Origin: Chromobacterium sinusclupearum
GTDB lineage: Bacteria; Pseudomonadota; Gammaproteobacteria; Burkholderiales; Chromobacteriaceae
NCBI RefSeq assembly: GCF_002902845.1
Contig: NZ_PPTF01000068.1
Coordinates: 65,483-129,482, forward strand
Direction of reading: 5' to 3'
Length of the DNA: 64,000 bases
The notes beneath the pieces were generated by a model that did not search any database, was not told where the DNA came from, and saw only the letters and a list, made by a program, of their open reading frames with translations. Position 1 is the stretch's first letter. The number at the start of each line of letters is the position of its first letter. Positions 9,009 through 17,696 of the stretch are shown here, piece after piece. The position numbers and the translations under genes were made by a program.

Positions 9009-9650
9009 ATGAAAAACATCGTCATCCTGATTTCCGGCCGCGGCTCCAATATGCAGGCCATCGTCAACGCCGCCATTCCCGGCGCCCGCGTGGCGGCGGT
9101 GATCGCCAACCGCCCCGACGCGGCCGGCCTGGCCTGGGCCGCCGAACGCGGCATCGCCGCCGTGGCGCTGGACCACAAGGCCTACCCCAGCCGCGAAGCC
9201 TTCGACGCCGCGCTGGCCGAAGCCATCGACGCCCACGCGCCCGATCTGGTGGTGCTGGCCGGCTTCATGCGCATCCTGACGGCTGGGTTCACCCGCCGCT
9301 ACGAAGGCCGCATGCTGAACATCCATCCCTCGCTGCTGCCGGCCTTTCCCGGCCTGCACACCCATGAGCGCGCGCTGGAAATGGGCTGCAAACTGGCCGG
9401 ATGCACGGTACACTTCGTCACTGCCGAGCTGGACCACGGTCCCATCGTGTCGCAGGGCGTCGTCAACGTGCTGGACGACGACACCCCGGACAGCCTGGCC
9501 GCCCGCGTGCTGAAGCTGGAACACCAGCTGTACCCGGAAGCGGTGCGCCGCTTCGTCGCCGGCGACATCGCCATCGAAGGCGGCAAGGTGGCCAGCGGCC
9601 CGAGCGCCGCCGCCAGCCTGCTATCGCCCGCACCCAATGCCAAGGTCTAA
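9009..9650 (+). CDS. purN: Phosphoribosylglycinamide formyltransferase
   Basis: Protein of 213 residues from ATG 9009 (MKNIVILISGRGSNMQAI). It transfers a formyl group from 10-formyl-THF to GAR. The family motifs are complete: SGRGSN phosphate-binding loop, LAGFMRIL, MLNIHPSLLPAFPG with the catalytic asparagine and histidine, and AELDHGPIV with the catalytic aspartate. It lies downstream of purM, a common pairing, and the next gene starts on the base after its stop codon. Confidence 0.95.
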   Translation: MKNIVILISGRGSNMQAIVNAAIPGARVAAVIANRPDAAGLAWAAERGIAAVALDHKAYPSREAFDAALAEAIDAHAPDLVVLAGFMRILTAGFTRRYEGRMLNIHPSLLPAFPGLHTHERALEMGCKLAGCTVHFVTAELDHGPIVSQGVVNVLDDDTPDSLAARVLKLEHQLYPEAVRRFVAGDIAIEGGKVASGPSAAASLLSPAPNAKV

Positions 9651-10799
9651 ATGACTCGTTTCCGCCTGCTACTGATCGCCCTGGTCCTGTCCCTGCTGCT
9701 GCATCTGATGCTGCTAGGCTCGGACTTGCTGCCCGCGCTCAGCCTGCAGCCGGAAGAAACGCCGAAGCTGGAAAAAATTGACATCAAGATGCAGGCGATG
9801 CAGCTGGACACGCCGGCGCCGCTGAAACCGAGCCAGGCCGGCGTCCAACTGCGCCCCGCGGCGGCCAAGACGCCGCCCAAGCCGACAGAGAAGCCCGCGC
9901 CGAAACGGCGCAAGAAAACCCAGGCCTCGCAAGCGGCCGAGGAAACCGCGGATGCCTCCGCGCCGGCCCAGGAAACCTTGGTTGCGCAAGCCAGCTCGGA
10001 GCCGGTTGACGAACTGCCGCCCGCCGAGCATCCCGCCCGCCACCAGGCGGCGAGCGAGCCGGCAAGCCAGCCGGCGCGCGTGGCGCAGTCCGACACCTCG
10101 CCCAGCGCCGGCTTCATCCATCCCGATACCGCGATGCGCAAATTCCCGGTGGCGGCGCGGATTCGCTACCAGGGCTTCTGGGGCCAGGCGATGGTAGGTT
10201 TTGGAGACTTGGAATGGCTGCAGGGAGATGGCCGCTACCAGCTGGACATCTCAGTCAATCCTTTCATCGGCCCCAAGCTGCGCTATCTTTCACAGGGGCA
10301 GATAGACAGCCACGGCCTGCGGCCGGACACCCTGCAGGCTTTCCGCGGCGGCCAGCTGAAAGACAGCGCGCGCTTTGACTACGACGCCGGGCTGCTGCGC
10401 TACGGCGACAGCGCGGGCAAGCAGCTGGCGCTGAAAAACGGCGCGCAGGACGCGTTCAGCCTGGCCTTCCAGCTGGCGCTGAAGGGCGGCGATCTGGGCC
10501 GCGCGCCGATCCAGATCACCACGGCCAAAAAGGTTTACGAATATCCGATGGCGCCTGCCGGCGCCTTCGATTACGACACTGGCGACGGCAAGATGCGCGT
10601 CATCGTGTTCAGGGCGGAGGGTGACGGCGACGTCACCGAGTTCTGGCTGGCGCCGGATTTCGCCAATCTGCCGGTGCGCATCCTGCGCGCCGACAAAGAC
10701 AAACGGATCGAGCTTAAAGCGATCCGCATAGAAGTGAACGGCAAGCGGCAGTGGGAACTGCCGCCGCAACCGACGATACGGAACAAGAATGCACATTAG
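9651..10799 (+). CDS. DUF3108-domain envelope protein
   Basis: Protein of 382 residues. It has an N-terminal hydrophobic anchor (about 5-28) and a Pro/Ala/Lys-rich linker (about 45-155). The C-terminal beta-rich domain matches DUF3108 in style (VAARIRYQGFWGQAMVG, LRPDTLQAFRGGQLKDSARFDYD, TEFWLAPDFANLPVRIL). The low-complexity linker suggests it spans the periplasm from an inner-membrane anchor. The function of the family is unknown. ATG 9651 directly abuts the purN stop, and the 3' end overlaps the RsmB-like gene by 11 bases, so the genes are probably translated in a coupled way. Confidence 0.8.
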   Translation: MTRFRLLLIALVLSLLLHLMLLGSDLLPALSLQPEETPKLEKIDIKMQAMQLDTPAPLKPSQAGVQLRPAAAKTPPKPTEKPAPKRRKKTQASQAAEETADASAPAQETLVAQASSEPVDELPPAEHPARHQAASEPASQPARVAQSDTSPSAGFIHPDTAMRKFPVAARIRYQGFWGQAMVGFGDLEWLQGDGRYQLDISVNPFIGPKLRYLSQGQIDSHGLRPDTLQAFRGGQLKDSARFDYDAGLLRYGDSAGKQLALKNGAQDAFSLAFQLALKGGDLGRAPIQITTAKKVYEYPMAPAGAFDYDTGDGKMRVIVFRAEGDGDVTEFWLAPDFANLPVRILRADKDKRIELKAIRIEVNGKRQWELPPQPTIRNKNAH

Positions 10800-12054
10800 T
10801 CATAGTCAACTGAAACACCTGGAAACCGTCATCGGCCAGATGACCCGCTTCGACCGCCCGGCGGACGCCGTGCTGTCCGCGTACTTCCGCGAGCACAACA
10901 AGCTGGGCAGCGCCGACCGCCATCTGATCGCCGAAACGGCTTTCGGCGCCTTGCGCCGACTGATCCAGCTGCGCGCGCTGATCGCGCCGGAAAAAGCCAC
11001 GCCGCGCCGACTGGCGCTGGTCGCCCTGATGAAGTTCAACAAGCTGAACGTCAAGGAGTTGTCCGAAGCCACCAGCGCCGGCGAGCGCGAATGGCTGGGC
11101 ACGGTCAAGGGCAAGGCGCTGGAAGACAGCCTGGAAATTCGCGCCGAGCTGCCGCAATGGGTGATCGAACGCCTGGGCGAGCAGGAACCGGCGGCTGTGG
11201 AAGCCTTGGGCCAGGGCCTGATGTCCATGGCGCCGCTGGACTTGCGCGTCAACACGCTGAAGATGAAGCGCGAAGAGCTGCTGGACCGCCTCAACGCCGA
11301 AGGCATCCACTGCGAAGCCACGCCTTACTCGCCCATCGGCATCCGCCTCAAGGACAAGCCGGCGCTGTCCAAGCACGAGCTGTTCAAATCCGGCGCGTTT
11401 GAAGTGCAGGACGAAGGCAGCCAGCTCCTGGGCCTGATCACCGGCGCGCGCCGCGGCGAAATGGTGGTGGACTTCTGCGCCGGCGCCGGCGGCAAGACGC
11501 TGCTCTTGGGCGCGCAGATGTCATCCAGTGGCCGCCTGTATGCGTTTGATGTATCAGAGAAGCGCCTTGCCAACTTCAAGCCGCGCCAGGCCCGCTCCGG
11601 CCTGTCCAACGTGCATCCGCAACTGCTGGCGCACGAAAACGACGCAAAGGTGAAGCGGCTGGCCGGCAAGGCCGACCGCGTACTGGTGGACGCGCCCTGC
11701 TCCGGCCTGGGCACGCTGCGCCGCAATCCGGACCTGAAATTCCGCCAAAGCCCGGACAGCGTGGCCGAACTGAACGCCAAGCAGACCTCCATCCTCGCTT
11801 CCGCCTCGCGGCTGGTGAAAGAAGGCGGCCGTCTGGTCTACGCCACCTGCAGCCTGCTGCCGCAGGAAAACCAGCGCATCGTCGAAGCCTTCCTGGCCGA
11901 GCATCCGGATTTCAGCTTGGTGAAAATGGATGAAGTGCTGGCGGAACAGAAAATCCCGCTGCAATGCGGCGACTATCTGGAACTGAAACCGCATTTGCAT
12001 AATACCGACGGCTTCTTCGCCGCCGTGCTGCAGCGCGTTCCGGCCCAGGCTTGA
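10789..12054 (+). CDS. RsmB/NOP2-family RNA (cytosine-5) methyltransferase
   Basis: Protein of 421 residues with an N-terminal NusB-like helical region (about 1-130) and a SAM-dependent methyltransferase domain. Motifs visible are VDFCAGAGGKTLLLG (SAM loop), VLVDAPCSGLGTLRRNPD with the PC cysteine and ATCSLLPQEN with the TC cysteine. Both cysteines of the m5C mechanism are present. The overall plan resembles RsmB, which modifies 16S C967, but a different site is possible because there are several paralogues in this family. It overlaps the DUF3108 gene and ends before an intrinsic terminator. Confidence 0.88.
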   Translation: MHISHSQLKHLETVIGQMTRFDRPADAVLSAYFREHNKLGSADRHLIAETAFGALRRLIQLRALIAPEKATPRRLALVALMKFNKLNVKELSEATSAGEREWLGTVKGKALEDSLEIRAELPQWVIERLGEQEPAAVEALGQGLMSMAPLDLRVNTLKMKREELLDRLNAEGIHCEATPYSPIGIRLKDKPALSKHELFKSGAFEVQDEGSQLLGLITGARRGEMVVDFCAGAGGKTLLLGAQMSSSGRLYAFDVSEKRLANFKPRQARSGLSNVHPQLLAHENDAKVKRLAGKADRVLVDAPCSGLGTLRRNPDLKFRQSPDSVAELNAKQTSILASASRLVKEGGRLVYATCSLLPQENQRIVEAFLAEHPDFSLVKMDEVLAEQKIPLQCGDYLELKPHLHNTDGFFAAVLQRVPAQA

Positions 12055-12145
12055 CGCCGCCATGCGGGTAGTTGGCTCGGCTTTGGCGCGAGAAAACAAG
12101 CTCGCAAGCGCGACCGCTTAGGAGTATATTAGCGGTTTATGATTA

Positions 12146-12172
12146 AAACCCGGCAGCCGCCGGGTTTGTTTT
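12146..12172 (+). terminator. Intrinsic terminator of the methyltransferase gene
   Basis: AAACCCGGC, loop AGCC, GCCGGGTTT, then GTTTT. It covers the codons just after an upstream in-frame ATG at 12139, which argues that the CLC gene starts later, at 12193. Confidence 0.85.
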
Positions 12173-12192
12173 ATGCCTGGAGCCGCCATCCA

Positions 12193-13560
12193 ATGCAGGA
12201 TTATCTTCCACGCCGCACCAAACGACAGCAGATGCAGCGTCGTCTGCGTTATCTTTACCTGTCCGCCGCGCAATGGCGGCGCCAGGTCCCGGTGTGGATC
12301 GCGGCCATCCTGATCGGCCTGGTGGCCTATGTGTTCGCCCTCGGCAGCCACCTGTCCCACGATCTGTTCTTCAAAGCTTACGACGCCTCGCCGTATTGGA
12401 GCCTGCTGATCACCCCGGCCGGGCTGGCGCTGGCGATCTGGATCATGCACCGCTTCTTTCCCGGTTCGGCCGGCGGCGGCATCCCGCAGTCCATCGCGGC
12501 GCTGGAGCCGGGCATGGAAAAATTGCGCGAATACTGCTTCACGCTGCGCGCGGCCTTCGGCAAAGTGGTGCTGACCTTGCTGGGCATCAGCTCCGGCGCG
12601 ACATTCGGCTACGAAGGCCCCATCGTCCAGGTGGGCGCGGCGATCAAGTATTCCTTGAACCGCAAGGCGGCGCAGCGCCATGAAGGCGCCGCGCGCAGCT
12701 TCATCCTGGCCGGCGCCGCCGCCGGCGTGGCGGCCGCATTCAACGCGCCGCTGGCCGGCATCATGTTCGCCATCGAGGAGATGGGCCGCATTTTCGACAT
12801 GCGCGCCGGCTCCACCATCCTGCTGTCGGTGATCGTCGCCGGTCTCACCACCTTCGCCATCAACGGCAATTACAGTTATTTCGGCATCGTTCATGTGGCG
12901 ATGGAGAGCAAGCAGGCCTGGCTGGCGGTGCCCTTATGCGGCGTGCTGGGCGGCATCATCGGCGGCCTGGCCTGTCGCGTGCTGCTGGCGCTGTCGCAGC
13001 GCCTGCCCGGACCGTTACATGGCTGGCGCGCCAAGCAACCTATCCTGTTCGCCGCGGGCTGCGGCCTGGCGCTGGCCGTCATCGGCATCGCCAGCCAGGG
13101 CAGCACCTTCGGCACCGGCTACTTCCGCGCCCGCGACATCATCGAAGGCCACGGCGCCGGGCTGCAGGACTATGGCATCCTGAAGCTGATCTCCATGTTC
13201 ATCAGCCATATCAGCGCGGTACCCGGCGGCATGTTCGCGCCGTCGCTGGCCGTCGGCGCCGGTTTCGGCCTGAATATGTCCCAACTGCTGCCCTTCTTGC
13301 CGCAGGCCATGGTGGTGCTGCTGGGCATGGTGGGCTTCTTCGCCGGCATGACGCGGGCGCCGATGACCGGTTTCGTCATCGTGATGGAAATGACCGACAG
13401 TTCCGATATGCTGATTCCGCTGATGGCCACCGCGCTGCTGGCGGCGTCGGTGTCACGGCTGCTGACGCGGCGCGCGCTGTACGAAGGCCAGGTGCGGTTG
13501 TTCCTGCCGCAGTGGCATGCCAAGGCCGGGCAAATTGACCAGCCACCGGCCCGCACGTAG
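12193..13560 (+). CDS. CLC-family chloride channel or H+/Cl- antiporter
   Basis: Polytopic inner-membrane protein of 455 residues from ATG 12193 (MQDYLPRRTK). I prefer this start over ATG 12139, because a terminator stem lies over 12146-12167. The ion pathway signatures are present as GGGIPQS, GYEGPIVQ (with the gating glutamate) and PGGMFAPSLAVG. No C-terminal CBS domains are seen. The usual GREGP reads GYEGP. Fluoride-specific CLCs have other filter residues and a fluoride riboswitch, and I saw neither. Likely roles are chloride or proton movement in acid resistance. Confidence 0.88.
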   Translation: MQDYLPRRTKRQQMQRRLRYLYLSAAQWRRQVPVWIAAILIGLVAYVFALGSHLSHDLFFKAYDASPYWSLLITPAGLALAIWIMHRFFPGSAGGGIPQSIAALEPGMEKLREYCFTLRAAFGKVVLTLLGISSGATFGYEGPIVQVGAAIKYSLNRKAAQRHEGAARSFILAGAAAGVAAAFNAPLAGIMFAIEEMGRIFDMRAGSTILLSVIVAGLTTFAINGNYSYFGIVHVAMESKQAWLAVPLCGVLGGIIGGLACRVLLALSQRLPGPLHGWRAKQPILFAAGCGLALAVIGIASQGSTFGTGYFRARDIIEGHGAGLQDYGILKLISMFISHISAVPGGMFAPSLAVGAGFGLNMSQLLPFLPQAMVVLLGMVGFFAGMTRAPMTGFVIVMEMTDSSDMLIPLMATALLAASVSRLLTRRALYEGQVRLFLPQWHAKAGQIDQPPART

Positions 13561-13628
13561 AATAACTGATTGAAAAGATCGGGTATTTCCGGCGGCCCCT
13601 GACCGCCCCCAAGCAAGGATTGCAAAAC

Positions 13629-13940
13629 ATGTCGATTCAACAAGATATCCAGCAGACCGTCACCGACAATCAGGTGGTCCTGTTCATGAAGGGCTCCGCC
13701 CAGTTTCCGCAGTGCGGCTTCTCCTCGCGCGCAGTGCAGATCCTGAAAGCCTGTGGCGTGGACAATTTCCTGACCGTGGACGTGCTGCGCGACCCGGACA
13801 TCCGCCAGGGCATCAAGGACTACTCCAACTGGCCGACCATCCCGCAGCTGTACGTCAAGGGCGAATTCATCGGCGGTTCGGACATCATGTACGAGATGTA
13901 CCAGAACGGCGAGCTGCAGGAACTGCTGAAAGACCTGTAA
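13629..13940 (+). CDS. grxD: Monothiol glutaredoxin, Grx4/GrxD family
   Basis: Protein of 103 residues from ATG 13629, with AAGGA about 10 bases upstream. An in-frame TTG at 13620 is less likely. The active site is CGFS ([10 protein letters not shown]), the monothiol signature, followed by the [19 protein letters not shown] glutathione-binding segment. Proteins of this family bind a glutathione-ligated [2Fe-2S] cluster and pass it on in iron-sulfur assembly. A terminator follows 22 bases after the stop. Confidence 0.93.
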   Translation: MSIQQDIQQTVTDNQVVLFMKGSAQFPQCGFSSRAVQILKACGVDNFLTVDVLRDPDIRQGIKDYSNWPTIPQLYVKGEFIGGSDIMYEMYQNGELQELLKDL

Positions 13941-13962
13941 TTCGCTTTTCGATCCAGATCAC

Positions 13963-13986
13963 AACCCGGCGCCTGCCGGGTTTTTC
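13963..13986 (+). terminator. Intrinsic terminator after grxD
   Basis: AACCCGGC, loop GCCT, GCCGGG, then a run of five T. Confidence 0.88.
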
Positions 13987-14104
13987 TATTTATGGCAAGT
14001 TTTTTGCCCTGGCTGAATGGCCATTTCCGTCAGAAGACGGCTATCTTAGAATATCCCGATATTTACCAACACATGACAACGCGGCCCACCGCGACCACCC
14101 CACC

Positions 14105-14890
14105 ATGAATTGCACGCCAGCCCTGGAGCGGCGGCCCGCGCAAACCCCGTCGCTAGAAGACATCTGGCGCGCGCTGGCCAACGATCAACTACTGCCCTGG
14201 TTCCAAGCGATAGTCGAACTGCCCAGCCGCCGCGTGATCGCGGCAGAAGCGCTGGCCCGCTGGCGCCACCCGGCGCTCGGCATCCTGCCGCCGGCCAGCT
14301 TCGTCCCCGCGCTGGAAGCGCGCGGCATGCTGCGCCAGCTGACGGAGCTGATGCTGGAAAAATCGCTGTATTCCTGTCTGGACTGGCGCCGCCAGGGATT
14401 CGACCTGCCCGTCTCGGTCAATCTGGGCGCGGAATCGCTGCTCGATCCGGAGCTGCCATCGCGCCTGCTGCAACAACTGCGCATCCTGAACTTGCCGGCC
14501 TCCTGCCTGATTCTGGAGTTCAACAGCCGCATGCTGCGCAGCCACCAGGCCGCGGCGGGATTCATGCTGCCGGCGCTGCACGCGGCCGGCTTCGGCGTGG
14601 CCGCCGATGATTTCAGCCCCGACGACGGCTGGCTGCCGCCCGCAGCCAGCGTGCTGAAACTGGCGCGCGGCTGCGCGCAAAACCTAGCAAGCCATCACCA
14701 ACCGCGCGCAGCGCTGTCCGCCATCCTGAGCCAGGCCCGCCGCCGCAACGCCGCCGTGGTCGCAATAGGCGTGGAGAACGAGAGCGAGTGCGCCGCGCTG
14801 GCGGCACTCGGTTGCAACGCGGCGCAGGGCTATCTGTTTGCCCCGCCGATGTCGCCTTCCGAATTTTCCGAGTGGATTTCGAGCGGCTAA
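14105..14890 (+). CDS. Degenerate EAL-domain protein
   Basis: Protein of 261 residues from ATG 14105, almost entirely one EAL domain. EAL itself is kept (AAEALARW, about 48-50), as are the asparagine of SVNLG, one LEF glutamate, the DDF aspartates, the lysine of LKLAR and the late glutamine of QGYLF. Missing are the aspartate normally after that lysine (KID reads KLA), the first glutamate of the EGVE motif (AIGVE), and the loop-6 GYSS stretch. c-di-GMP hydrolysis is therefore doubtful and a binding or protein-interaction role is more likely. No signal, membrane or GGDEF domain is seen. Confidence 0.85.
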   Translation: MNCTPALERRPAQTPSLEDIWRALANDQLLPWFQAIVELPSRRVIAAEALARWRHPALGILPPASFVPALEARGMLRQLTELMLEKSLYSCLDWRRQGFDLPVSVNLGAESLLDPELPSRLLQQLRILNLPASCLILEFNSRMLRSHQAAAGFMLPALHAAGFGVAADDFSPDDGWLPPAASVLKLARGCAQNLASHHQPRAALSAILSQARRRNAAVVAIGVENESECAALAALGCNAAQGYLFAPPMSPSEFSEWISSG

Positions 14891-14896
14891 GCGCGC

Positions 14897-14988
14897 TACA
14901 ATACGCACCCATACCCCCACGGCAGCCCTGCGGCTGCCGCTGTCATATATTCCGAAAGCTGTTTGCCGTTAGCGGCAAGCAGCTTTTT
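14897..14988 (+). promoter_or_regulatory. Candidate upp promoter with attenuator-like terminator stem
   Basis: TACAAT at 14897-14902 is a plausible -10 element just after the EAL gene. A first hairpin (CGGCAGCC/GGCTGCCG, 14920-14939) follows. A second, 12-bp stem comes next (14957-14968 with 14973-14984, loop TTAG, one wobble pair), directly followed by TTTTT at 14984-14988. The second stem has the form of a full intrinsic terminator and ends 20 bases before the upp start. It therefore could act as an attenuator, unless it simply ends the EAL transcript. Confidence 0.6.
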
Positions 14989-15008
14989 GCCAAGGTAGGG
15001 AGCCGAAA

Positions 15009-15641
15009 TTGAATATCACCATCGTTGATCATCCGCTGGTTCAGCACAAGCTGGGCCTGCTGCGCGAAGCCGACACCAGCACCATGAAGTTCCGCCAGCT
15101 GACCCAGGAACTGGCGCGGCTGCTCGCCTATGAAGCCACCCGCGATTTCGAGCTGGAAAGCGTCACCATAGACGGCTGGTGCGGCAAGATCGACGTCAAG
15201 CAGATCAAGGGCAAGAAAGTCACTGTGGTGCCGATCCTGCGCGCCGGCATCGGCATGCTGGACGGCGTGCTGGACCTGGTTCCGTCGGCCAAGATTAGCG
15301 TGGTGGGCCTGGCCCGCAATGAAGAAACGCTGGAGCCGGTGTCCTACTTTGAAAAATTCGTCGGCAACCTGGACGAGCGCATCGCCCTGATCATCGACCC
15401 GATGCTGGCCACCGGCGGCTCGCTGGTCGCCACCATCGACCTCCTGAAGCGCAATGGCTGCAAGCACATCAAGGCCGTGGTGATGGTGGCCGCGCCGGAA
15501 GGCGTCAAGACCGTCAACGACGCGCATCCCGACGTGCAGATCTACGCCGCCTCGCTCGACAGCCATCTGAACGAGCACGGCTACATCATTCCGGGCCTGG
15601 GCGACGCCGGCGACAAGATCTTCGGCACCAAGCAAGCCTGA
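15009..15641 (+). CDS. upp: Uracil phosphoribosyltransferase
   Basis: Protein of 210 residues that salvages uracil to UMP using PRPP. It carries [17 protein letters not shown] at the start, [14 protein letters not shown], the PRPP-binding loop [12 protein letters not shown] and the C-terminal [16 protein letters not shown] uracil-binding segment. It starts at TTG 15009 with AGGGAG upstream. The uracil permease gene lies 750 bases downstream, with one unknown gene between. A terminator follows the upp stop. Confidence 0.96.
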   Translation: MNITIVDHPLVQHKLGLLREADTSTMKFRQLTQELARLLAYEATRDFELESVTIDGWCGKIDVKQIKGKKVTVVPILRAGIGMLDGVLDLVPSAKISVVGLARNEETLEPVSYFEKFVGNLDERIALIIDPMLATGGSLVATIDLLKRNGCKHIKAVVMVAAPEGVKTVNDAHPDVQIYAASLDSHLNEHGYIIPGLGDAGDKIFGTKQA

Positions 15642-15658
15642 TCGCCATGCCATTTACC

Positions 15659-15694
15659 AAGCCGCCCGTTGCCTATGCAGCCGGCGGCTTTTTT
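15659..15694 (+). terminator. Intrinsic terminator after upp
   Basis: AAGCCGCC (15659-15666) pairs with GGCGGCTT (15683-15690) around a 16-base loop, followed by TTTT. It should separate upp from the next gene at least partly. Confidence 0.75.
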
Positions 15695-15717
15695 GCAAGC
15701 CCGCAAGGATGAAGACC

Positions 15718-16356
15718 ATGGACCGCTACGCCGCAATCGACGCCGACTTCCTCGTCCGCTTTCCAGGCGGTTTTCAAGACCCGGACTGGATCGCCCTGGC
15801 GCGCAAGCACAAGAGCTACGCCAAGGCCGAGGCGCTGTGCCAGCGCGAGCTGACCCGCGACAAGCTGGACGCCGCGCTGGCCAGCGGCAAGCTGGCCGAC
15901 GCCACTCAGGCCTGCCGCCAGATCATCTCGCTAGCCACCACCGTCAGCACCTTCGAGAAGATCGCCTTCCGAAATTACATGGATTTTCGCGATCTGAACC
16001 AGCCCTTCGTCCAGGCCTTGCGCGACGTGCTGCACGACTTCGGCCCGGACAGTTTCGCCGCCTACATCGATACGCTATCCCTTGCGCGCAACGACCCGAA
16101 AGCCAACGCCGCCAAATGGCCCATCGTGACCTGCTTCCTGGCCTGCTTCGATCCGCAGCGCCACGTCTGCATCAAGCCGACCACCATCAAGAAAGTGGCG
16201 GCGCGGCTGGGCGTGGACCTGCATTACCAGTCCCGCCCCAACTTTGAATGCTACCGCGCGGTGCAGGACATGGTGCTGGACTTCCGCCGCCACAGCGCGG
16301 TGGCCGCCGACGTGGACAACACCCTGGCGCAGGCCGTGATGTACTGCGCGGTTTAA
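15718..16356 (+). CDS. Unknown cytosolic protein between upp and uraA
   Basis: Protein of 212 residues. ATG 15718 is preferred over ATG 15709, because AAGGA (15705-15709) would overlap the earlier codon. No signal peptide, membrane segment or motif that I recognise. The sequence is mixed alpha-helical with repeated aromatic and basic patches (ARKHKSYAKAEAL, FEKIAFRNYMDFRDL, LHYQSRPNFECYRAV). Composition matches its neighbours. Its place between the uracil salvage enzyme and permease could mean a pyrimidine link, but a terminator sits before it, so the link is only positional. Confidence 0.7.
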   Translation: MDRYAAIDADFLVRFPGGFQDPDWIALARKHKSYAKAEALCQRELTRDKLDAALASGKLADATQACRQIISLATTVSTFEKIAFRNYMDFRDLNQPFVQALRDVLHDFGPDSFAAYIDTLSLARNDPKANAAKWPIVTCFLACFDPQRHVCIKPTTIKKVAARLGVDLHYQSRPNFECYRAVQDMVLDFRRHSAVAADVDNTLAQAVMYCAV

Positions 16357-16392
16357 ATCGACAAGATTACAAAACGAAAACAAGGAAGAATG

Positions 16393-17637
16393 ATGATTCA
16401 ACAATTGAAGCTGGCGGTGTCCGGCGCCCAGATCCTGTTCGTCGCCTTCGGCGCGCTGGTGCTGGTGCCGCTGCTCACCGGCCTGAATCCGGCCATGGCC
16501 CTGCTCGGCGCCGGCATCGGCACCCTACTGTTCCAGGCCTGCACCGGGCGCCAGGTGCCGATCTTCCTCGGCTCCTCTTTCGCCTTCATCGGCCCCATCA
16601 TTTACTCCATGCACACCTGGGGACCGGGCGCGACCATGTTCGGCCTGTTCGCCGCCGGCTTCATGTACTTCGTGTTCGCCGCCATCGTGCGCTGGCGCGG
16701 CATGGCGCTGGTGAACAAGCTGCTGCCGCCGGTGGTGATCGGCCCGGTGATCATGATCATCGGCCTGTCGGTGGCCACCGCCGCTTCCGGCATGGCCATG
16801 GGCCAGGCTGGCGGCAAGCAGGTGCTGCCGTATGAGACTTCGCTGATGCTGGCAGCCATTTCGCTGACCACCACCATCGTCGTCTCCATCTACGCGCGCG
16901 GCATGTTCAAGCTGGTGCCGATCCTGGCCGGCGTCACCGTCGGCTACATTGCCGCCGGCTTCATGGGCGCGGTGGACTTCGCCAAGCTGGCCGCCGCGCC
17001 ATGGTTCGCCATGCCCGCCTTCCACAGCCCGGAAATCAACTGGGCAGCGGCCGCCTTCATGCTGCCGGTGGCCATCGCCCCGGCCATCGAGCACATCGGC
17101 GGCGTGATGGCCATCGGCGGCGTGACTGGCAAGGACTACACCAAGACGCCGGGCCTGCACCGCACGCTGGCCGGCGACGGCCTGGGCGTATGCGTGGCCG
17201 GCCTGATCGGCGGCCCGCCGGTCACCACCTATGCCGAAGTGACCGGCGCAGTGATGATCACCCGCAACTTCAACCCGGTGACCATGACCTGGGCGGCGGT
17301 GTTCGCCATCTGCATGGCCTTCTTCGGCAAGTTCAACGCGCTGTTGCAATCGATCCCGATGCCGGTGATGGGCGGCATCATGGTGCTGCTGTTCGGCACC
17401 ATCGCCTCCATCGGCCTGAAGACGCTGATCGAAGCCAAGGTGGACCTGATGGAGCCGCGCAATCTGGTGATCATCTCGGTGGTGCTGACCGCCGGCATCG
17501 GCGGCCTGACGCTGAAGCTGGGCGACTTCGCCCTGGCCGGCGTGGGCCTGTGCTCCTTGCTGGCCATCATTCTGAACCTGATTCTGCCGCGCCAAGCCGC
17601 GGCGCATGATGGGATAGTCGAAGGGCAGGACATCTAG
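16393..17637 (+). CDS. uraA: Uracil permease, NCS2 family
   Basis: Polytopic inner-membrane protein of 414 residues. Of two adjacent ATG codons (16390, 16393) the second has the better distance from AAGGAA. Family features are FLGSSFAFIGPI near helix 3, AIEHIGGVMAIGGVTGKDY with the uracil-binding glutamate and histidine of helix 8, and GGPPVTTYAEVTGAV of helix 10. It takes up uracil with protons. Together with upp it forms the uracil salvage route. The unknown gene ends 36 bases before it, so they may be co-transcribed. Confidence 0.92.
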   Translation: MIQQLKLAVSGAQILFVAFGALVLVPLLTGLNPAMALLGAGIGTLLFQACTGRQVPIFLGSSFAFIGPIIYSMHTWGPGATMFGLFAAGFMYFVFAAIVRWRGMALVNKLLPPVVIGPVIMIIGLSVATAASGMAMGQAGGKQVLPYETSLMLAAISLTTTIVVSIYARGMFKLVPILAGVTVGYIAAGFMGAVDFAKLAAAPWFAMPAFHSPEINWAAAAFMLPVAIAPAIEHIGGVMAIGGVTGKDYTKTPGLHRTLAGDGLGVCVAGLIGGPPVTTYAEVTGAVMITRNFNPVTMTWAAVFAICMAFFGKFNALLQSIPMPVMGGIMVLLFGTIASIGLKTLIEAKVDLMEPRNLVIISVVLTAGIGGLTLKLGDFALAGVGLCSLLAIILNLILPRQAAAHDGIVEGQDI

Positions 17638-17650
17638 CGCCCCAAGCGCA

Positions 17651-17696
17651 TGATTTTAAAAATCATTTACAACTATCCTCATGTCAAACGACATGA
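17651..17696. promoter_or_regulatory. Two palindromes upstream of exported peptide A
   Basis: TGATTT-TAA-AAATCA at 17651-17665 and TCATGTC-AAAC-GACATGA at 17679-17696 are both perfect inverted repeats in the 203-base gap between uraA and peptide A. They look like operator sites for an unknown regulator. The rest of the gap (17697-17840) is GC-rich and I see no clear gene in it. Confidence 0.4.

Noticed and set aside
12055-12192. Fluoride riboswitch before the CLC gene
   Set aside because: The conserved fluoride aptamer bases are absent. The only structure is an ordinary intrinsic terminator.
12139-12192. Longer N-terminus of the CLC protein from ATG 12139
   Set aside because: The added codons coincide with a perfect terminator stem and the extra residues are not typical of the family.
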